This document shows, piece after piece, positions 46,767 through 55,903 of a DNA stretch of 64,000 nucleotides (positions within the stretch are counted from its first letter, which is position 1; each line of letters begins with the position of its first letter). Both the position numbers and the translations under genes were made by a program. Source of the DNA: Bacteroidota bacterium (GTDB lineage Bacteria; Bacteroidota; Bacteroidia; Bacteroidales; UBA4417); contig JAKLFM010000007.1 of the NCBI GenBank assembly GCA_022711175.1, positions 1 through 64,000 of the forward strand. The letters are read 5' to 3'. The notes beneath the pieces are model-generated. The model was not told where the DNA came from, did not search any database, and saw only the letters and a list, made by a program, of their open reading frames with translations.

Positions 46767-47336
46767 TTATTTATTATTAAACTCCGACATCGTCCGGGCA
46801 GCACCTGCCAGCACAAAGCTCCTGACGATTTCAACCGCGGCTTCAATGCGTGGAATAAGCACTTTCTCTTCAGCCGAAGACCAGCGCCCCAGCACATATT
46901 CCACCTGGAAGCCTTTGGCGTAGTCCTTGCCGATGCCTACCCTGAGCCTGGCGAATTCAGTTGTGCCAAGCGTTTCAATGATGTGGTTCAGTCCGTTGTG
47001 ACTGCCGCCGCTGCCTTTGGCCCGTAACCTCAGCGCTCCGAGGTCAAGATCCACATCGTCGGCAACAACCAAAATATTTTCGAGTGGAATTTCTTCCTTA
47101 TCCATCCAGTATTTCACCGCCTTGCCGCTCAGGTTCATGTATGTAGTGGGCTTAATGATTATCAATTGCTTGTTTTTAAGCCGTGTTTCGAGTATCGATG
47201 CGTGCCGCCCGATTGTAAACTTTCCGCTGAGATCAGCAGCCAGGGCATCGGCGACAATAAAACCGATGTTGTGGCGCGTATTGGCGTATTCGTCGCCTAT
47301 GTTGCCAAGTCCGGTAATGAGGTATTTTTCAGGCAT
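46767..47336 (-). CDS. pth: Peptidyl-tRNA hydrolase
   Basis: Releases tRNA from peptidyl-tRNA. The active-site residues are present: Asn12 (GLGNIG), His22 (NTRHNIG), Asn in TYMNLSG, Asp in VVADDVDLDLG and Asn in GSGGSHNGL. 189 residues. It lies downstream of rplY, a common pairing, but an intrinsic terminator separates them. Confidence 0.95.
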   Translation of the reverse strand: MPEKYLITGLGNIGDEYANTRHNIGFIVADALAADLSGKFTIGRHASILETRLKNKQLIIIKPTTYMNLSGKAVKYWMDKEEIPLENILVVADDVDLDLGALRLRAKGSGGSHNGLNHIIETLGTTEFARLRVGIGKDYAKGFQVEYVLGRWSSAEEKVLIPRIEAAVEIVRSFVLAGAARTMSEFNNK

Positions 47337-47431
47337 AGCGTTCAGTAACCTGGTTAATGATGCGAAGATACTTGATTATTGGGTTTTCAAGGTTGCTTGA
47401 ATATCTGATTCGGCAGCCGGTTGACTGCAAT

Positions 47432-47463
47432 AAAAAAGGCGCATTGAAATGAATCCTGCGCCT
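47432..47463 (-). terminator. Rho-independent terminator after rplY
   Basis: On the minus strand AGGCGCA and TGCGCCT form a 7-bp stem followed by a run of T (plus-strand A at 47432-47437). Confidence 0.8.
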
Positions 47464-47485
47464 GATTTACTGTAGTAAGGTGGAA

Positions 47486-48058
47486 TTATTTTTCCTGTCC
47501 CGGTGTGGCTTCAACCGCGCGGGTGGAGGCTACCGAAACAACCGTGCTGGTAGCTATATCAAGCATCTGAACATGATCAATTTTCACGTCACTCACTTTG
47601 ATGGAGTCGTTGATATCGAGCTCGCTGATGTTGATGGCGATTTCATCCGGCAAATGCTCGGGAAGCGCTTTCACTTTCAGCTTACGGAATTTCTTTACCA
47701 TTTTGCCTCCGCGAAGAACTCCTTTCGAAGTGCCTTCGATGCGGATAGGCAGCGAAACGGTTACCGGTTTTCCGGGCATGAGTTCGAGAAAATCGGCATG
47801 CAGAATTTCATCGGTAACAGGATGATACTGAATGTCTTTCAGAATGGTTTTGTACTGTTTTTTGTCAACAGTGAGGTTGATGAGATGAATGTACGGTGTG
47901 AAGACCACGGGACCGAAGTCCTTTTCGTCGGCAACGAAATGCACTTCTTCCTTGCCACCGTACAACACGCAGGGGATTTTGCCATCGGCCCTGTTTTTGC
48001 GTGCATCCTTTTTCCCTACGTTCTCGCGAAGAGAACCGCTCATGGATACAGTTTTCAT
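47486..48058 (-). CDS. rplY: Ribosomal protein L25/general stress protein Ctc
   Basis: Binds 5S rRNA. 190 residues with an N-terminal L25 domain (LRENVGKKDARKNRADGKIPCVLYGGKEEVHF) and the C-terminal TL5 beta domain (VSLPIRIEGTSKGVLRGGKMVKKFRKLKVKALPEHLPDEI). It follows prs by 24 bases, so both share a transcript. Confidence 0.94.
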   Translation of the reverse strand: MKTVSMSGSLRENVGKKDARKNRADGKIPCVLYGGKEEVHFVADEKDFGPVVFTPYIHLINLTVDKKQYKTILKDIQYHPVTDEILHADFLELMPGKPVTVSLPIRIEGTSKGVLRGGKMVKKFRKLKVKALPEHLPDEIAINISELDINDSIKVSDVKIDHVQMLDIATSTVVSVASTRAVEATPGQEK

Positions 48059-48082
48059 GTTGTGTAATTTGTTGGTTTGTAA

Positions 48083-49015
48083 TTATTTGAATTGAAACAA
48101 TGAGGAGATGGATTCAAAGTTCTCCACCCTTTTTATTACGTCGGCCAACAAGTCGGCCGTAGTAAGCACTTTAATTTTCTCACTTGCACGCTTCAGCGGA
48201 ATGGTGTCGGTAACAACTATTTCGTCGAAAGCTGAATTTTCGAGACGGTCGTAAGCATTTCCCGATAAAATGGGATGCGTGCACATGCAGCGGACACTCG
48301 AAGCTCCATTGTCAACCATGATTTGGGCAGCTTTGGTAATTGTGCCTCCCGTATCAATGATATCGTCGAGCAAAATTACATCTTTTCCCTTTACATCGCC
48401 AATTAATTGCATGGTTTCTACAAGGTTAGCTTTAAGGCGTTGTTTGTAGCAGATCACAAAACCGGTATCCATGGCTTTGGCATAAGCGGCAGCCCTGCGG
48501 GTACCACCAGTATCGGGCGAGGCAAAAACGAGGTTTAGCAGGTTGAGGTTCTTGATGTAGGGCAGGAAAATGGAAGACGCATACAGGTGGTCAACCGGCA
48601 GGTCGAAAAAGCCCTGTATCTGATCGGCATGCAGGTCAATGGTAACAATACGGTTAACACCGGCTGCTGTGATAAGGTTGGCAATAAGCTTGGCTGTGAT
48701 GGGTACGCGGGGTTTATCCTTGCGGTCCTGGCGGGCGAAACCGAAATAAGGGATCACCACGATAATGTGGCGGGCCGAGGCGCGCCTGGCAGCATCAACC
48801 AGCATGAGCAGTTCAAAGAGGTTTTCGGCAGGAGGGAAGGTTGACTGGACGATAAACACATCGTGGCCGCGAAGGTTTTCCTCGAAAGAGGTGTTGAATT
48901 CGCCATCGCTGAACACGGTAACCTGAACCTCACCCAATGGCTGACCGTAAGAGAACGCTATTTTCTCAGCCAGGTAACGCGTAGCCCTGCCTGAAAATAT
49001 TTTAATCTTTGCCAT
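48083..49015 (-). CDS. prs: Ribose-phosphate pyrophosphokinase
   Basis: Makes PRPP from ribose-5-phosphate and ATP. 310 residues from MAKIKIFSGRATRYLAEKIA at 49015. The frame is open to 49129, but the -7 element at 49042-49049 lies inside that extension. Motifs are RQDRKDKPRVPITAK, VTIDLHADQIQGFFDLPVDHL and the PRPP loop ILLDDIIDTGGTI. Confidence 0.96.
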   Translation of the reverse strand: MAKIKIFSGRATRYLAEKIAFSYGQPLGEVQVTVFSDGEFNTSFEENLRGHDVFIVQSTFPPAENLFELLMLVDAARRASARHIIVVIPYFGFARQDRKDKPRVPITAKLIANLITAAGVNRIVTIDLHADQIQGFFDLPVDHLYASSIFLPYIKNLNLLNLVFASPDTGGTRRAAAYAKAMDTGFVICYKQRLKANLVETMQLIGDVKGKDVILLDDIIDTGGTITKAAQIMVDNGASSVRCMCTHPILSGNAYDRLENSAFDEIVVTDTIPLKRASEKIKVLTTADLLADVIKRVENFESISSLFQFK

Positions 49016-49041
49016 GATGGAAATATTTGCCGAAACCGTGG

Positions 49042-49071
49042 CAAAGATAGAGAAATTTGTGTAACCGGCAA
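49042..49071 (-). promoter_or_regulatory. Promoter of prs-rplY
   Basis: On the minus strand TTG (49069-49071), 19 bases, then TATCTTTG (49042-49049): an exact fit to the Bacteroidota consensus. Confidence 0.75.
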
Positions 49072-49226
49072 TTTTTTCGGATTGGTGATTGGGCCGGTTT
49101 GGGGAGACCAGGCAGAGGGTGTTCAGCACATGGAACCTGATATTTCTTCTCTGTTATTCAGAATCTTTATATCTTTTACAATTGCATATTATCTTTTTTA
49201 ACAATTTTACCCGATTATCTGCCGAT

Positions 49227-49262
49227 GTTCCGAAAAATCAAAATATTCTGATTTTTTGGAAC
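49227..49262 (-). terminator. Hairpin after the glycosyltransferase gene
   Basis: GTTCCGAAAAATCA (49227-49240) pairs with 49249-49262 with one G-T mismatch across an 8-base loop. It ends the reverse-strand GT2 unit. Confidence 0.55.
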
Positions 49263-49295
49263 ATTTTAATACCTAAGCCCTGTTTTACAATTTCA

Positions 49296-50429
49296 TCACT
49301 GATATTTTCTTCCTTTCCATTCGTAAGGAAAAATCAGCCCTGCAATACCTATTAATGCCGTATAAAACGCATTCAATATTTCCATAAACGAAAGCAGCAG
49401 GATGGTTTTTCCAACACCGGAAAATGATGCAACACCCGCCAGCACAGGGAAATCTATTACCAGTTTAATAACATACCAAATAAGGGCAGCCTTCCAGGCC
49501 ATCCCATTGAAAAACCCGATAACAAGTAAGACCGGCAACAGTGCATTCACAATGTAAACCAATGCTCCCGAAGCCAGCACACAAATATCATGATAACCTG
49601 TGTTTTTCGAAACCCAGCGCAGCCGCTGATTCATAAATTCCCTGAAACTTGCAAGCGCCGGCGTTGAAACCATTGCCGCCGGTGATTTGATATACTGCAC
49701 AGCTTTTGTCCCAAACTGTTTCTTCATGGATTGCAGCAGGAAAATATCATCTCCGGAAGAGTATTGCCTGTTTGATGAATATCCTCCCGCCTGCAGAAAC
49801 GCCTCTTTTTCAAATGCCAGGTTGGCGCCGTTGGCCAGCAGCGGGAAACCTGCGGAGGCAGAACCTGCCGAAGTTGCAACTAAGCTGGCAAATTCCAGCG
49901 ATTGCAAATTGCCAAACAGGCTGCCGCCGGAATTCATCCTTACGGGAGCCAGCAATATTTTCGGCTTGCGGGACTGGTAATATGCCGCTATTGCTGATAG
50001 CCATGTTTTCGGGAAACGGCAATCGGCATCAGTGGTCACAATAAGAGCGCCCGAAGCCTTTTCAACACCGGTTTCGATGGCGGCTTTTTTACCTTCCCTG
50101 CCTGCAAAGTCGGCCAGGTTGATGTACCGGATGCCTTCCCATGAAAATACTTCGATAAAAGAGTGAATAACCTGTTTGGTGCGGTCGTCGGAGTGGTCAT
50201 CCACAAAAATGAGTTCAAAATCCTTTTTTGGATAGTCCTGCGCCATCATATCGTTAACCAGCGATGCCAGCCGTTGTTCCTCGTTTCGTACAGGGACAAT
50301 TACCGAAACTCTTAATGACGTTTCGGCTGTTTTTGAAAACCGGGGCAGACGGAACCACCCGATGGTGATGGCAAGCATAAGCAGTGCATACAGTGCCAAA
50401 ACTGCAACAGAAATAATAATCCAGGTCAT
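49296..50429 (-). CDS. Membrane glycosyltransferase, family GT2
   Basis: 377 residues: one N-terminal membrane segment, a GT-A domain and C-terminal membrane segments. Motifs are RVSVIVPVRNEEQRL, FVDDHSDD, the DxD site TDADCRFP, SGDDIFL and the QRLRWVSK (QxxRW) site, which is typical of processive or lipid-linked GT2 enzymes. Its start overlaps the stop of the next gene upstream by 4 bases, so the two work together, probably in lipid or surface glycan synthesis; the substrate is not evident. Confidence 0.87.
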   Translation of the reverse strand: MTWIIISVAVLALYALLMLAITIGWFRLPRFSKTAETSLRVSVIVPVRNEEQRLASLVNDMMAQDYPKKDFELIFVDDHSDDRTKQVIHSFIEVFSWEGIRYINLADFAGREGKKAAIETGVEKASGALIVTTDADCRFPKTWLSAIAAYYQSRKPKILLAPVRMNSGGSLFGNLQSLEFASLVATSAGSASAGFPLLANGANLAFEKEAFLQAGGYSSNRQYSSGDDIFLLQSMKKQFGTKAVQYIKSPAAMVSTPALASFREFMNQRLRWVSKNTGYHDICVLASGALVYIVNALLPVLLVIGFFNGMAWKAALIWYVIKLVIDFPVLAGVASFSGVGKTILLLSFMEILNAFYTALIGIAGLIFPYEWKGRKYQ

Positions 50430-51448
50430 TGTCGGATAAATTTGAGTTTATAAACGAAAAAAGCGCCGGCAAGCGCCGGAATTGCCAGGTTGATGATCCA
50501 TAACAGGGTGGTAGCCGAAACTATGGCCAGCGACAATCCACCCGGCATAGCTGCGCCGGCAAGCGTTCCTGTTGTGATAATTCCAAGCACAAAGATGGCC
50601 ACCGAACCCCTCACACCCAACTCCGACAATGCCACTGTGGGAATTGCAGCCAGCGCCAGGTAAATTACCGGAATAGCCATGGTTGCCTGCACAGGAGTGA
50701 CCGGAATACCGAACAGCATGAGCACCAGGAAAAACTGAAAACCAAAAACTCCATAACGAAGCAGGCTCATCATCAGCACGTTGAGTAATTCACGCCTTGA
50801 AAATTCGTTCAATACCTTCAGGTAGCTGCTTATCCTGTCCCAGTTTTTCTTTTCCACCCAGCCCGATAGCGATCCGAGCAGCGGCACGTTAAAGTAAAAA
50901 AGCACGAAAGCCACATTCGCCGTGACTATTCCAGCCAATATGCCTAGGTACATAGCCAGGTTCCAGGTACCTGAAAAAGGAAAATACACCGGCAGGAAAA
51001 CCAGCAAAGCCACTGACCCCGCAAACACCGTTACCAGCAACTGGCTCATGCTGCCGACAATGGTAAGCAATATGGCTTTCACGGGACTTGCTTCACGAAG
51101 CAGGAATGCCCGTCCGAAATACTCTCCTACGCGGTTGGGCGTGAAAATGCTCACCGTAACTCCCGTTAATACGGCAATTAAAGAATTTCTTAAGCTTACC
51201 TTTTCAATTTTCGCGATCAGGTACTGCCATTTCAGTGTTTCGGTAAGCCAGTTAACGGCCATCAGCAAAAGCAGGATGGTCACGATTGGTTTAACGAAGG
51301 GTTGATTCAAGGTGTTTATGAAAAGTTCCCTCGCCGGCAGTTCTTCTTTTGCGCCAAACAGCTTCCAGGCAATGTAACCGCACGAAAGCATAACGATCAG
51401 CAGCCTGATGGATATGTTTACCGTTTTACTTACTTTTGATTGCTTCAA
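50426..51448 (-). CDS. Lysylphosphatidylglycerol synthase-like membrane protein (UPF0104)
   Basis: 340 residues with about eight membrane segments, the flippase-like half of MprF/AglD proteins without the synthase domain. Typical segments are TGVTVSIFTPNRVGEYFGRAFLL and IPTVALSELGVRGSVAIFVLG. The coupled GT2 gene suggests lipid or glycolipid handling. It is divergent from ruvC. Confidence 0.85.
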   Translation of the reverse strand: MKQSKVSKTVNISIRLLIVMLSCGYIAWKLFGAKEELPARELFINTLNQPFVKPIVTILLLLMAVNWLTETLKWQYLIAKIEKVSLRNSLIAVLTGVTVSIFTPNRVGEYFGRAFLLREASPVKAILLTIVGSMSQLLVTVFAGSVALLVFLPVYFPFSGTWNLAMYLGILAGIVTANVAFVLFYFNVPLLGSLSGWVEKKNWDRISSYLKVLNEFSRRELLNVLMMSLLRYGVFGFQFFLVLMLFGIPVTPVQATMAIPVIYLALAAIPTVALSELGVRGSVAIFVLGIITTGTLAGAAMPGGLSLAIVSATTLLWIINLAIPALAGAFFVYKLKFIRQ

Positions 51449-51477
51449 TTCCGGTACAAATTAGTAATCATCGAACA

Positions 51478-52029
51478 TTGCCAACCGAAAGGATCATACT
51501 CGGCATCGACCCCGGAACCAACATCATGGGTTTCGGGTTAATTGCGGTTAAAGGTAGCAAATTAAGTTTGATGGCGCTCGACGTCATAAAACTTGACCAC
51601 CTTGAAACCCAGCCGTTAAAGCTCAAGAATATTTTTGAAAAGGTGCTGGCGCTGATCGATCATTTTCATCCCGATGAAGTAGCGCTTGAAGCGCCGTTTT
51701 TTGGCAAAAATGTTCAGAGTATGCTCAAACTGGGGCGGGCACAGGGAGTAGCCATGGCTGCAGCGCTGTACCGCGATATTCCGATTTTTGAATATTCGCC
51801 CCGCAAGGTGAAGCAATCCATCACCGGCCGCGGCAATGCCTCCAAGGAACAGGTTTCGGCCATGCTCAACCGCATGTTTACCATTGCCGAACAACCGAAA
51901 TATTTCGATGCCACCGACGCCGTTGCGGTTGCCTGCTGTCATTACTTTCAGCGCAATACCGGCAATACCGGCAAAAGCTATTCAGGATGGGCTTCGTTTC
52001 TCAGCAATAATCCCGAAAGATTGGGCTGA
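51478..52029 (+). CDS. ruvC: Holliday-junction endonuclease RuvC
   Basis: Resolves four-way junctions in recombination. The TTG at 51478 starts LPTERIILGIDPGTNIMGFGL with the first catalytic Asp; further acidic residues are in EAPFFGKNVQS and DATDAVAVACCH. The open frame begins at 51436 but overlaps the divergent gene, and those residues are not conserved. About 183 residues. Confidence 0.94.
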   Translation: MPTERIILGIDPGTNIMGFGLIAVKGSKLSLMALDVIKLDHLETQPLKLKNIFEKVLALIDHFHPDEVALEAPFFGKNVQSMLKLGRAQGVAMAAALYRDIPIFEYSPRKVKQSITGRGNASKEQVSAMLNRMFTIAEQPKYFDATDAVAVACCHYFQRNTGNTGKSYSGWASFLSNNPERLG

Positions 52030-52137
52030 TCTTATATGTGAATTTTTAACATTTTTTAATTTTTCGGGCGGAACAATTTTCCACAACTTTGAACCGTTTT
52101 AAAGATAAAAATCCCGGGCACCTTATTCAAGACCTAA

Positions 52138-54960
52138 ATGAGACATTTTGTCAACCTCTGCCTCCTGCTTTTATTGAGTTTTCCTCTGCTGCTCACAGCC
52201 CAGAATCCATCCAAAGTAACCATCAAAGGCGTAGTACGCGATTCAACAAACGCCGAAGCCGGCTATGCTACGGTGATGCTGCTCAACACAAAAGACTCAA
52301 CCCTGGTAAATTTTACCACTACCAACGATAAGGGCGTATTTTCGTTCAGTGCGGTACGCAACATGCCCTATCTGCTCAAAATCAGCCACATCAGTTACAT
52401 CCCTCACCAGGAGATGCTGCAACCATCGGCCACCGAAGTGAATGACCTGGGGGTAATTATCATGAAGCCCATTTCGCAGGCGCTGATGGAGGTGGTGATA
52501 AAAGCTGCAAAGGCTCCGCTGCGCATCCGCGGCGATACCATTGAATATGATGCCACCACCTTTAAAGTACCGCCGGGATCAACAGTCGAAGACCTGCTGC
52601 GCCGCCTGCCGGGCATTGATGTGGATGCCGAAGGCAATATCTCCACCCAGGGCAAAGATGTGAAACGCGTGTATGTTGACGGAAAAACCTTTTTCGGCGA
52701 TGACCCGAAAAGCGTGACTAAAAATTTGGATGCCGAGGCCATTTCGAAAGTGCAGGTGTTCGACGAAAAATCGGAACAAACCAAACTCACCGGCGTTGAC
52801 GACGGCACCAAGGAGAAAGCCATGAACCTCGGCCTGAAAGAGGAGTATAAGAAAGGGTCGTTCGGCAAAGCAACCGTGGCGGGAGGCACCTCCGAACGCT
52901 GGGCTTTGCGAGGCAATTATAATCGCTTTAACGAGAAAAACCAGTTGTCGTTTATAGGCTATGGCAACAACATCAATCAAGCCGGGGTAAACTGGGAAGA
53001 TTACGGCGAATTTAAAGGACAAAACACCTTTAACGATTATGATAACGGCGATTTTGGTTTTGGCGGAGGCGGACGAGGCTATTATGTGTTCATGGATGGC
53101 GGTATGGGCATGGGATCGGACAGGCGCGGATACAGTAAAAGTTACGGAGCCGGTGTCAATTATAATTTCGACAACAAAAAAACGAAGTACAACGCCAGTT
53201 ATTTCTATAACCAAACCAGCCAGGACCTTGACCAGTACACCAATAAAAGCACCTTTCTCACCGAAGGCTCGGTGCTGAACAACGATACGGTAAATCAAAG
53301 CAATTTTTACGGGAACCACAGCATCGGAACCCGCTTTGAACACGACATTGATTCGAACAATAAAATCATTGCCAAGGTCAATGTGAAATTCAGCAACAGC
53401 AACAACACCAATTACCAGGTACAGCGATTTACTACCGGTGAACTTGCGCCCATCAACAACCTCATCTCGGATAACAGCACCGACCTCGGTTCGTGGAGCC
53501 TTGGAACCGCAGCCATTTACAGGCACCGTTTCCTAAAGGCCGGCCGGTCGTTTGCTCTAAGTGCCGGATACAATACCAGCCACAATTCAACTGCCGACTC
53601 GCTGCTTTCGATCAACCAGTTTTTCACTGCGACAACCTTTACCGAGCAAATAAGGCAGTTGAAGGACAGGGCTACCGATGCTACCGAGATCAAATCGAGC
53701 GCCCTATATACCGAGCCAATCACTAAAAAATGGTACTGGGAAACTTTCTACAATTTCAGCCTCTCGGGCAACGAAGCCAACCGGCAGGTAAAAAGCCTTC
53801 CCGAAGAAAACCGCATCGACAGTGTGAGCGTTTATTCCGACAACAGCACGTTGTATAATCGCCTCGGATCGAGCATACGGTATTCCAACAACGGGTTCAA
53901 TGCCATGGCCGGCATCGCCTTGCAGCAGTTGAAACTGAACGGCAGCTATTTACAGGATGAGGATATGCCGTTTTTAGATTCAGTTCCCGATATAAAGCGA
54001 ACGTACAAAAATTGGGTGCCCAATATCAGTATCAATTACCAGTTGCCCAACAATATGTACCTGTCACTCGATTACTCCTACAATGTTGACGAGCCCTCGG
54101 TAAGCGACCTGGCGCCGGTACCCAATTCGAGCAACCGCAACTTTCTTGTGCTGGGCAACCCCGATCTGAAACCGGCAAGGTCGCATAGTGTGAGCTTCAG
54201 TTATAACTACTGGAATCCCGCTTCGTTTGCCAACATCGGCCTTTTTTCGACAGCATCGCTGAGCGAAGACCGGATTGTTTACAACCAGTGGATTAAAACA
54301 GTTCAAGGCGTTGGATTGCAGACCATCACCAAACCTGATAATATCTCGGACGGTAAAGACCTGAGTGTGGGATTATGGTCGAACGTGCCAATTATCAAAA
54401 CGAAGTTTTCGGTAGGGGTTGATGGTAGCTTCAACATCGGGGAGTCGGCTTCGTTTGTAAACGATATCCGCAACGATAACAAGAATACAGGCGTTGATTT
54501 CGGACTGAATTTCGACATCACCCCTTCTACCAAATTCATTCTTGACCTGCGCGGAAGCCTGGGATTCAATAAGATGAGTTATTCCATCCAGAAGGACCAG
54601 GATCAAAACATACAGAACCACGGCGTTTATGCTTCGCTCAAGTGGCAGTTTATCAACAAGACTTTCCTCGAAACCAGCTACAACTATACGGTGTATATCA
54701 ATGACCGCTGGAATTTCGACCGCCGCATCCCCATCTGGAATGCCTCGGTGAGGCGCATCATAGGCGAGAAAAACCGTTTTGAGGCCAGGCTTGCCGCTTT
54801 CGACATCTTTAACAAGCGTGTAAGCATAACGCAAACAGCCACTTCCAATTATGTGCTGCAATCGATAGCGCCTACGCTGGCACGGTATTTTATGCTCAGC
54901 ATCAGTTACAATCTCCGCGGTTACGAAACCAAGCTGGGCAAGAACCGGATGATGTTCTGA
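52138..54960 (+). CDS. TonB-receptor-like outer-membrane beta-barrel protein
   Basis: 940 residues. Signal peptide, then a carboxypeptidase-regulatory-like domain (KVTIKGVVRDSTNAEAGYATVMLLNTKDSTLVNFTTTNDKGVFSF), a plug-like region (RIRGDTIEYDATTFKVPPGSTVEDLLRRLPGIDVDAEGNISTQGKDVKRVYVDGKTFFGDDP) and a large barrel to the C-terminus. It lacks a SusD partner, which argues against a standard glycan-uptake pair. A GLPGLI-family gene follows at once, a recurring Bacteroidota pairing. Substrate unknown. Confidence 0.88.
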   Translation: MRHFVNLCLLLLLSFPLLLTAQNPSKVTIKGVVRDSTNAEAGYATVMLLNTKDSTLVNFTTTNDKGVFSFSAVRNMPYLLKISHISYIPHQEMLQPSATEVNDLGVIIMKPISQALMEVVIKAAKAPLRIRGDTIEYDATTFKVPPGSTVEDLLRRLPGIDVDAEGNISTQGKDVKRVYVDGKTFFGDDPKSVTKNLDAEAISKVQVFDEKSEQTKLTGVDDGTKEKAMNLGLKEEYKKGSFGKATVAGGTSERWALRGNYNRFNEKNQLSFIGYGNNINQAGVNWEDYGEFKGQNTFNDYDNGDFGFGGGGRGYYVFMDGGMGMGSDRRGYSKSYGAGVNYNFDNKKTKYNASYFYNQTSQDLDQYTNKSTFLTEGSVLNNDTVNQSNFYGNHSIGTRFEHDIDSNNKIIAKVNVKFSNSNNTNYQVQRFTTGELAPINNLISDNSTDLGSWSLGTAAIYRHRFLKAGRSFALSAGYNTSHNSTADSLLSINQFFTATTFTEQIRQLKDRATDATEIKSSALYTEPITKKWYWETFYNFSLSGNEANRQVKSLPEENRIDSVSVYSDNSTLYNRLGSSIRYSNNGFNAMAGIALQQLKLNGSYLQDEDMPFLDSVPDIKRTYKNWVPNISINYQLPNNMYLSLDYSYNVDEPSVSDLAPVPNSSNRNFLVLGNPDLKPARSHSVSFSYNYWNPASFANIGLFSTASLSEDRIVYNQWIKTVQGVGLQTITKPDNISDGKDLSVGLWSNVPIIKTKFSVGVDGSFNIGESASFVNDIRNDNKNTGVDFGLNFDITPSTKFILDLRGSLGFNKMSYSIQKDQDQNIQNHGVYASLKWQFINKTFLETSYNYTVYINDRWNFDRRIPIWNASVRRIIGEKNRFEARLAAFDIFNKRVSITQTATSNYVLQSIAPTLARYFMLSISYNLRGYETKLGKNRMMF

Positions 54961-54996
54961 TCAGTGCTTTCATTTTCATCAAACGCATTCAAAACC

Positions 54997-55794
54997 ATGA
55001 TAAACAACAGGATAACTTCCATCAGAAATACAGGGTTGCACTTTAAAGCAGGACTGGCACTAACGCTTTTGATGGTAATGACGGCTGTGAACATTTTCGC
55101 CCAAAAACCCGAAGGCTACATCCGCTACCTGCGAACCGGCAACTGGGCCAAGCAGATGGCTGCCGTGGATTACCTGAGCAAGCAGCAGCGCGACCGCATG
55201 ATGTACATGTGGGGCAACAGGTCGGAGTATAAATCATTCGCTAACATGTGGTTCTCGCTTTCAGGTTCAAAGTACGAAGATTCGGAGGAGAAAGCCGACC
55301 GCGATGACGAAGGATACAATTGGCGCAAAGAGGAATATACCATTATGCGCAATTTCGAAACGCAAACCATTCACGAGGTACAGTATATTCTCGGGAAAAC
55401 ATACATTATTGACGATTCGCTTCACTACCCTAACTGGAAAATACTCAACGATATGAAGGAGGTAGCCGGGCACATCTGCATGAATGCTTTTTATGAAGAC
55501 ACCCTTAAAATGCAGAAAATTATCGCCTGGTATGCTCTTGATTTACCGGTAAGCACCGGCCCCGAAAGGCTGGGCGGACTGCCCGGAGTAATCCTTGAGA
55601 TCGACATTAACGATGGCGCCATGGTAATTGCTGCCGACAAGGTGGAACTGAAACCCCTTACCACCGAACTCGACCTGCCAAAGAAAGTAAAAGGCCGGAA
55701 AATCAACGAAGCACAGTATTACGGAATCCTGAAAAAGCATTTCGACGAGCGCCGCGAAGCCGAAGAACCTCCGTTCTGGAGCATCCGGTATTAA
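54997..55794 (+). CDS. GLPGLI family protein
   Basis: 265 residues from the ATG at 54997, with signal peptide ending about NIFAQ. The family signature is RLGGLPGVILEIDIND near residue 200, preceded by IIAWYALDLPVSTGPE. The family is exported, Bacteroidota-specific and uncharacterised; it follows the barrel gene by 36 bases and is probably cotranscribed. Confidence 0.87.
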   Translation: MINNRITSIRNTGLHFKAGLALTLLMVMTAVNIFAQKPEGYIRYLRTGNWAKQMAAVDYLSKQQRDRMMYMWGNRSEYKSFANMWFSLSGSKYEDSEEKADRDDEGYNWRKEEYTIMRNFETQTIHEVQYILGKTYIIDDSLHYPNWKILNDMKEVAGHICMNAFYEDTLKMQKIIAWYALDLPVSTGPERLGGLPGVILEIDINDGAMVIAADKVELKPLTTELDLPKKVKGRKINEAQYYGILKKHFDERREAEEPPFWSIRY

Positions 55795-55903
55795 ACTCCC
55801 GTGCCGGGTTGAAGAGACTGTCTGATAATTCTGATTTTGAAAGAAAACAGGAGTCAGAATACAGAATTCAATTTGTAAGAGACTTTTAGAGTTTCTGAAT
55901 CTT

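Noticed and set aside
47480-48067. Plus-strand open frame of 195 codons
   Set aside because: Exactly opposite rplY, whose product is unmistakable.
52579-53526. Long minus-strand open frame of 315 codons
   Set aside because: It lies wholly opposite the TonB-receptor-like gene, has no family features and mirrors its codon pattern.
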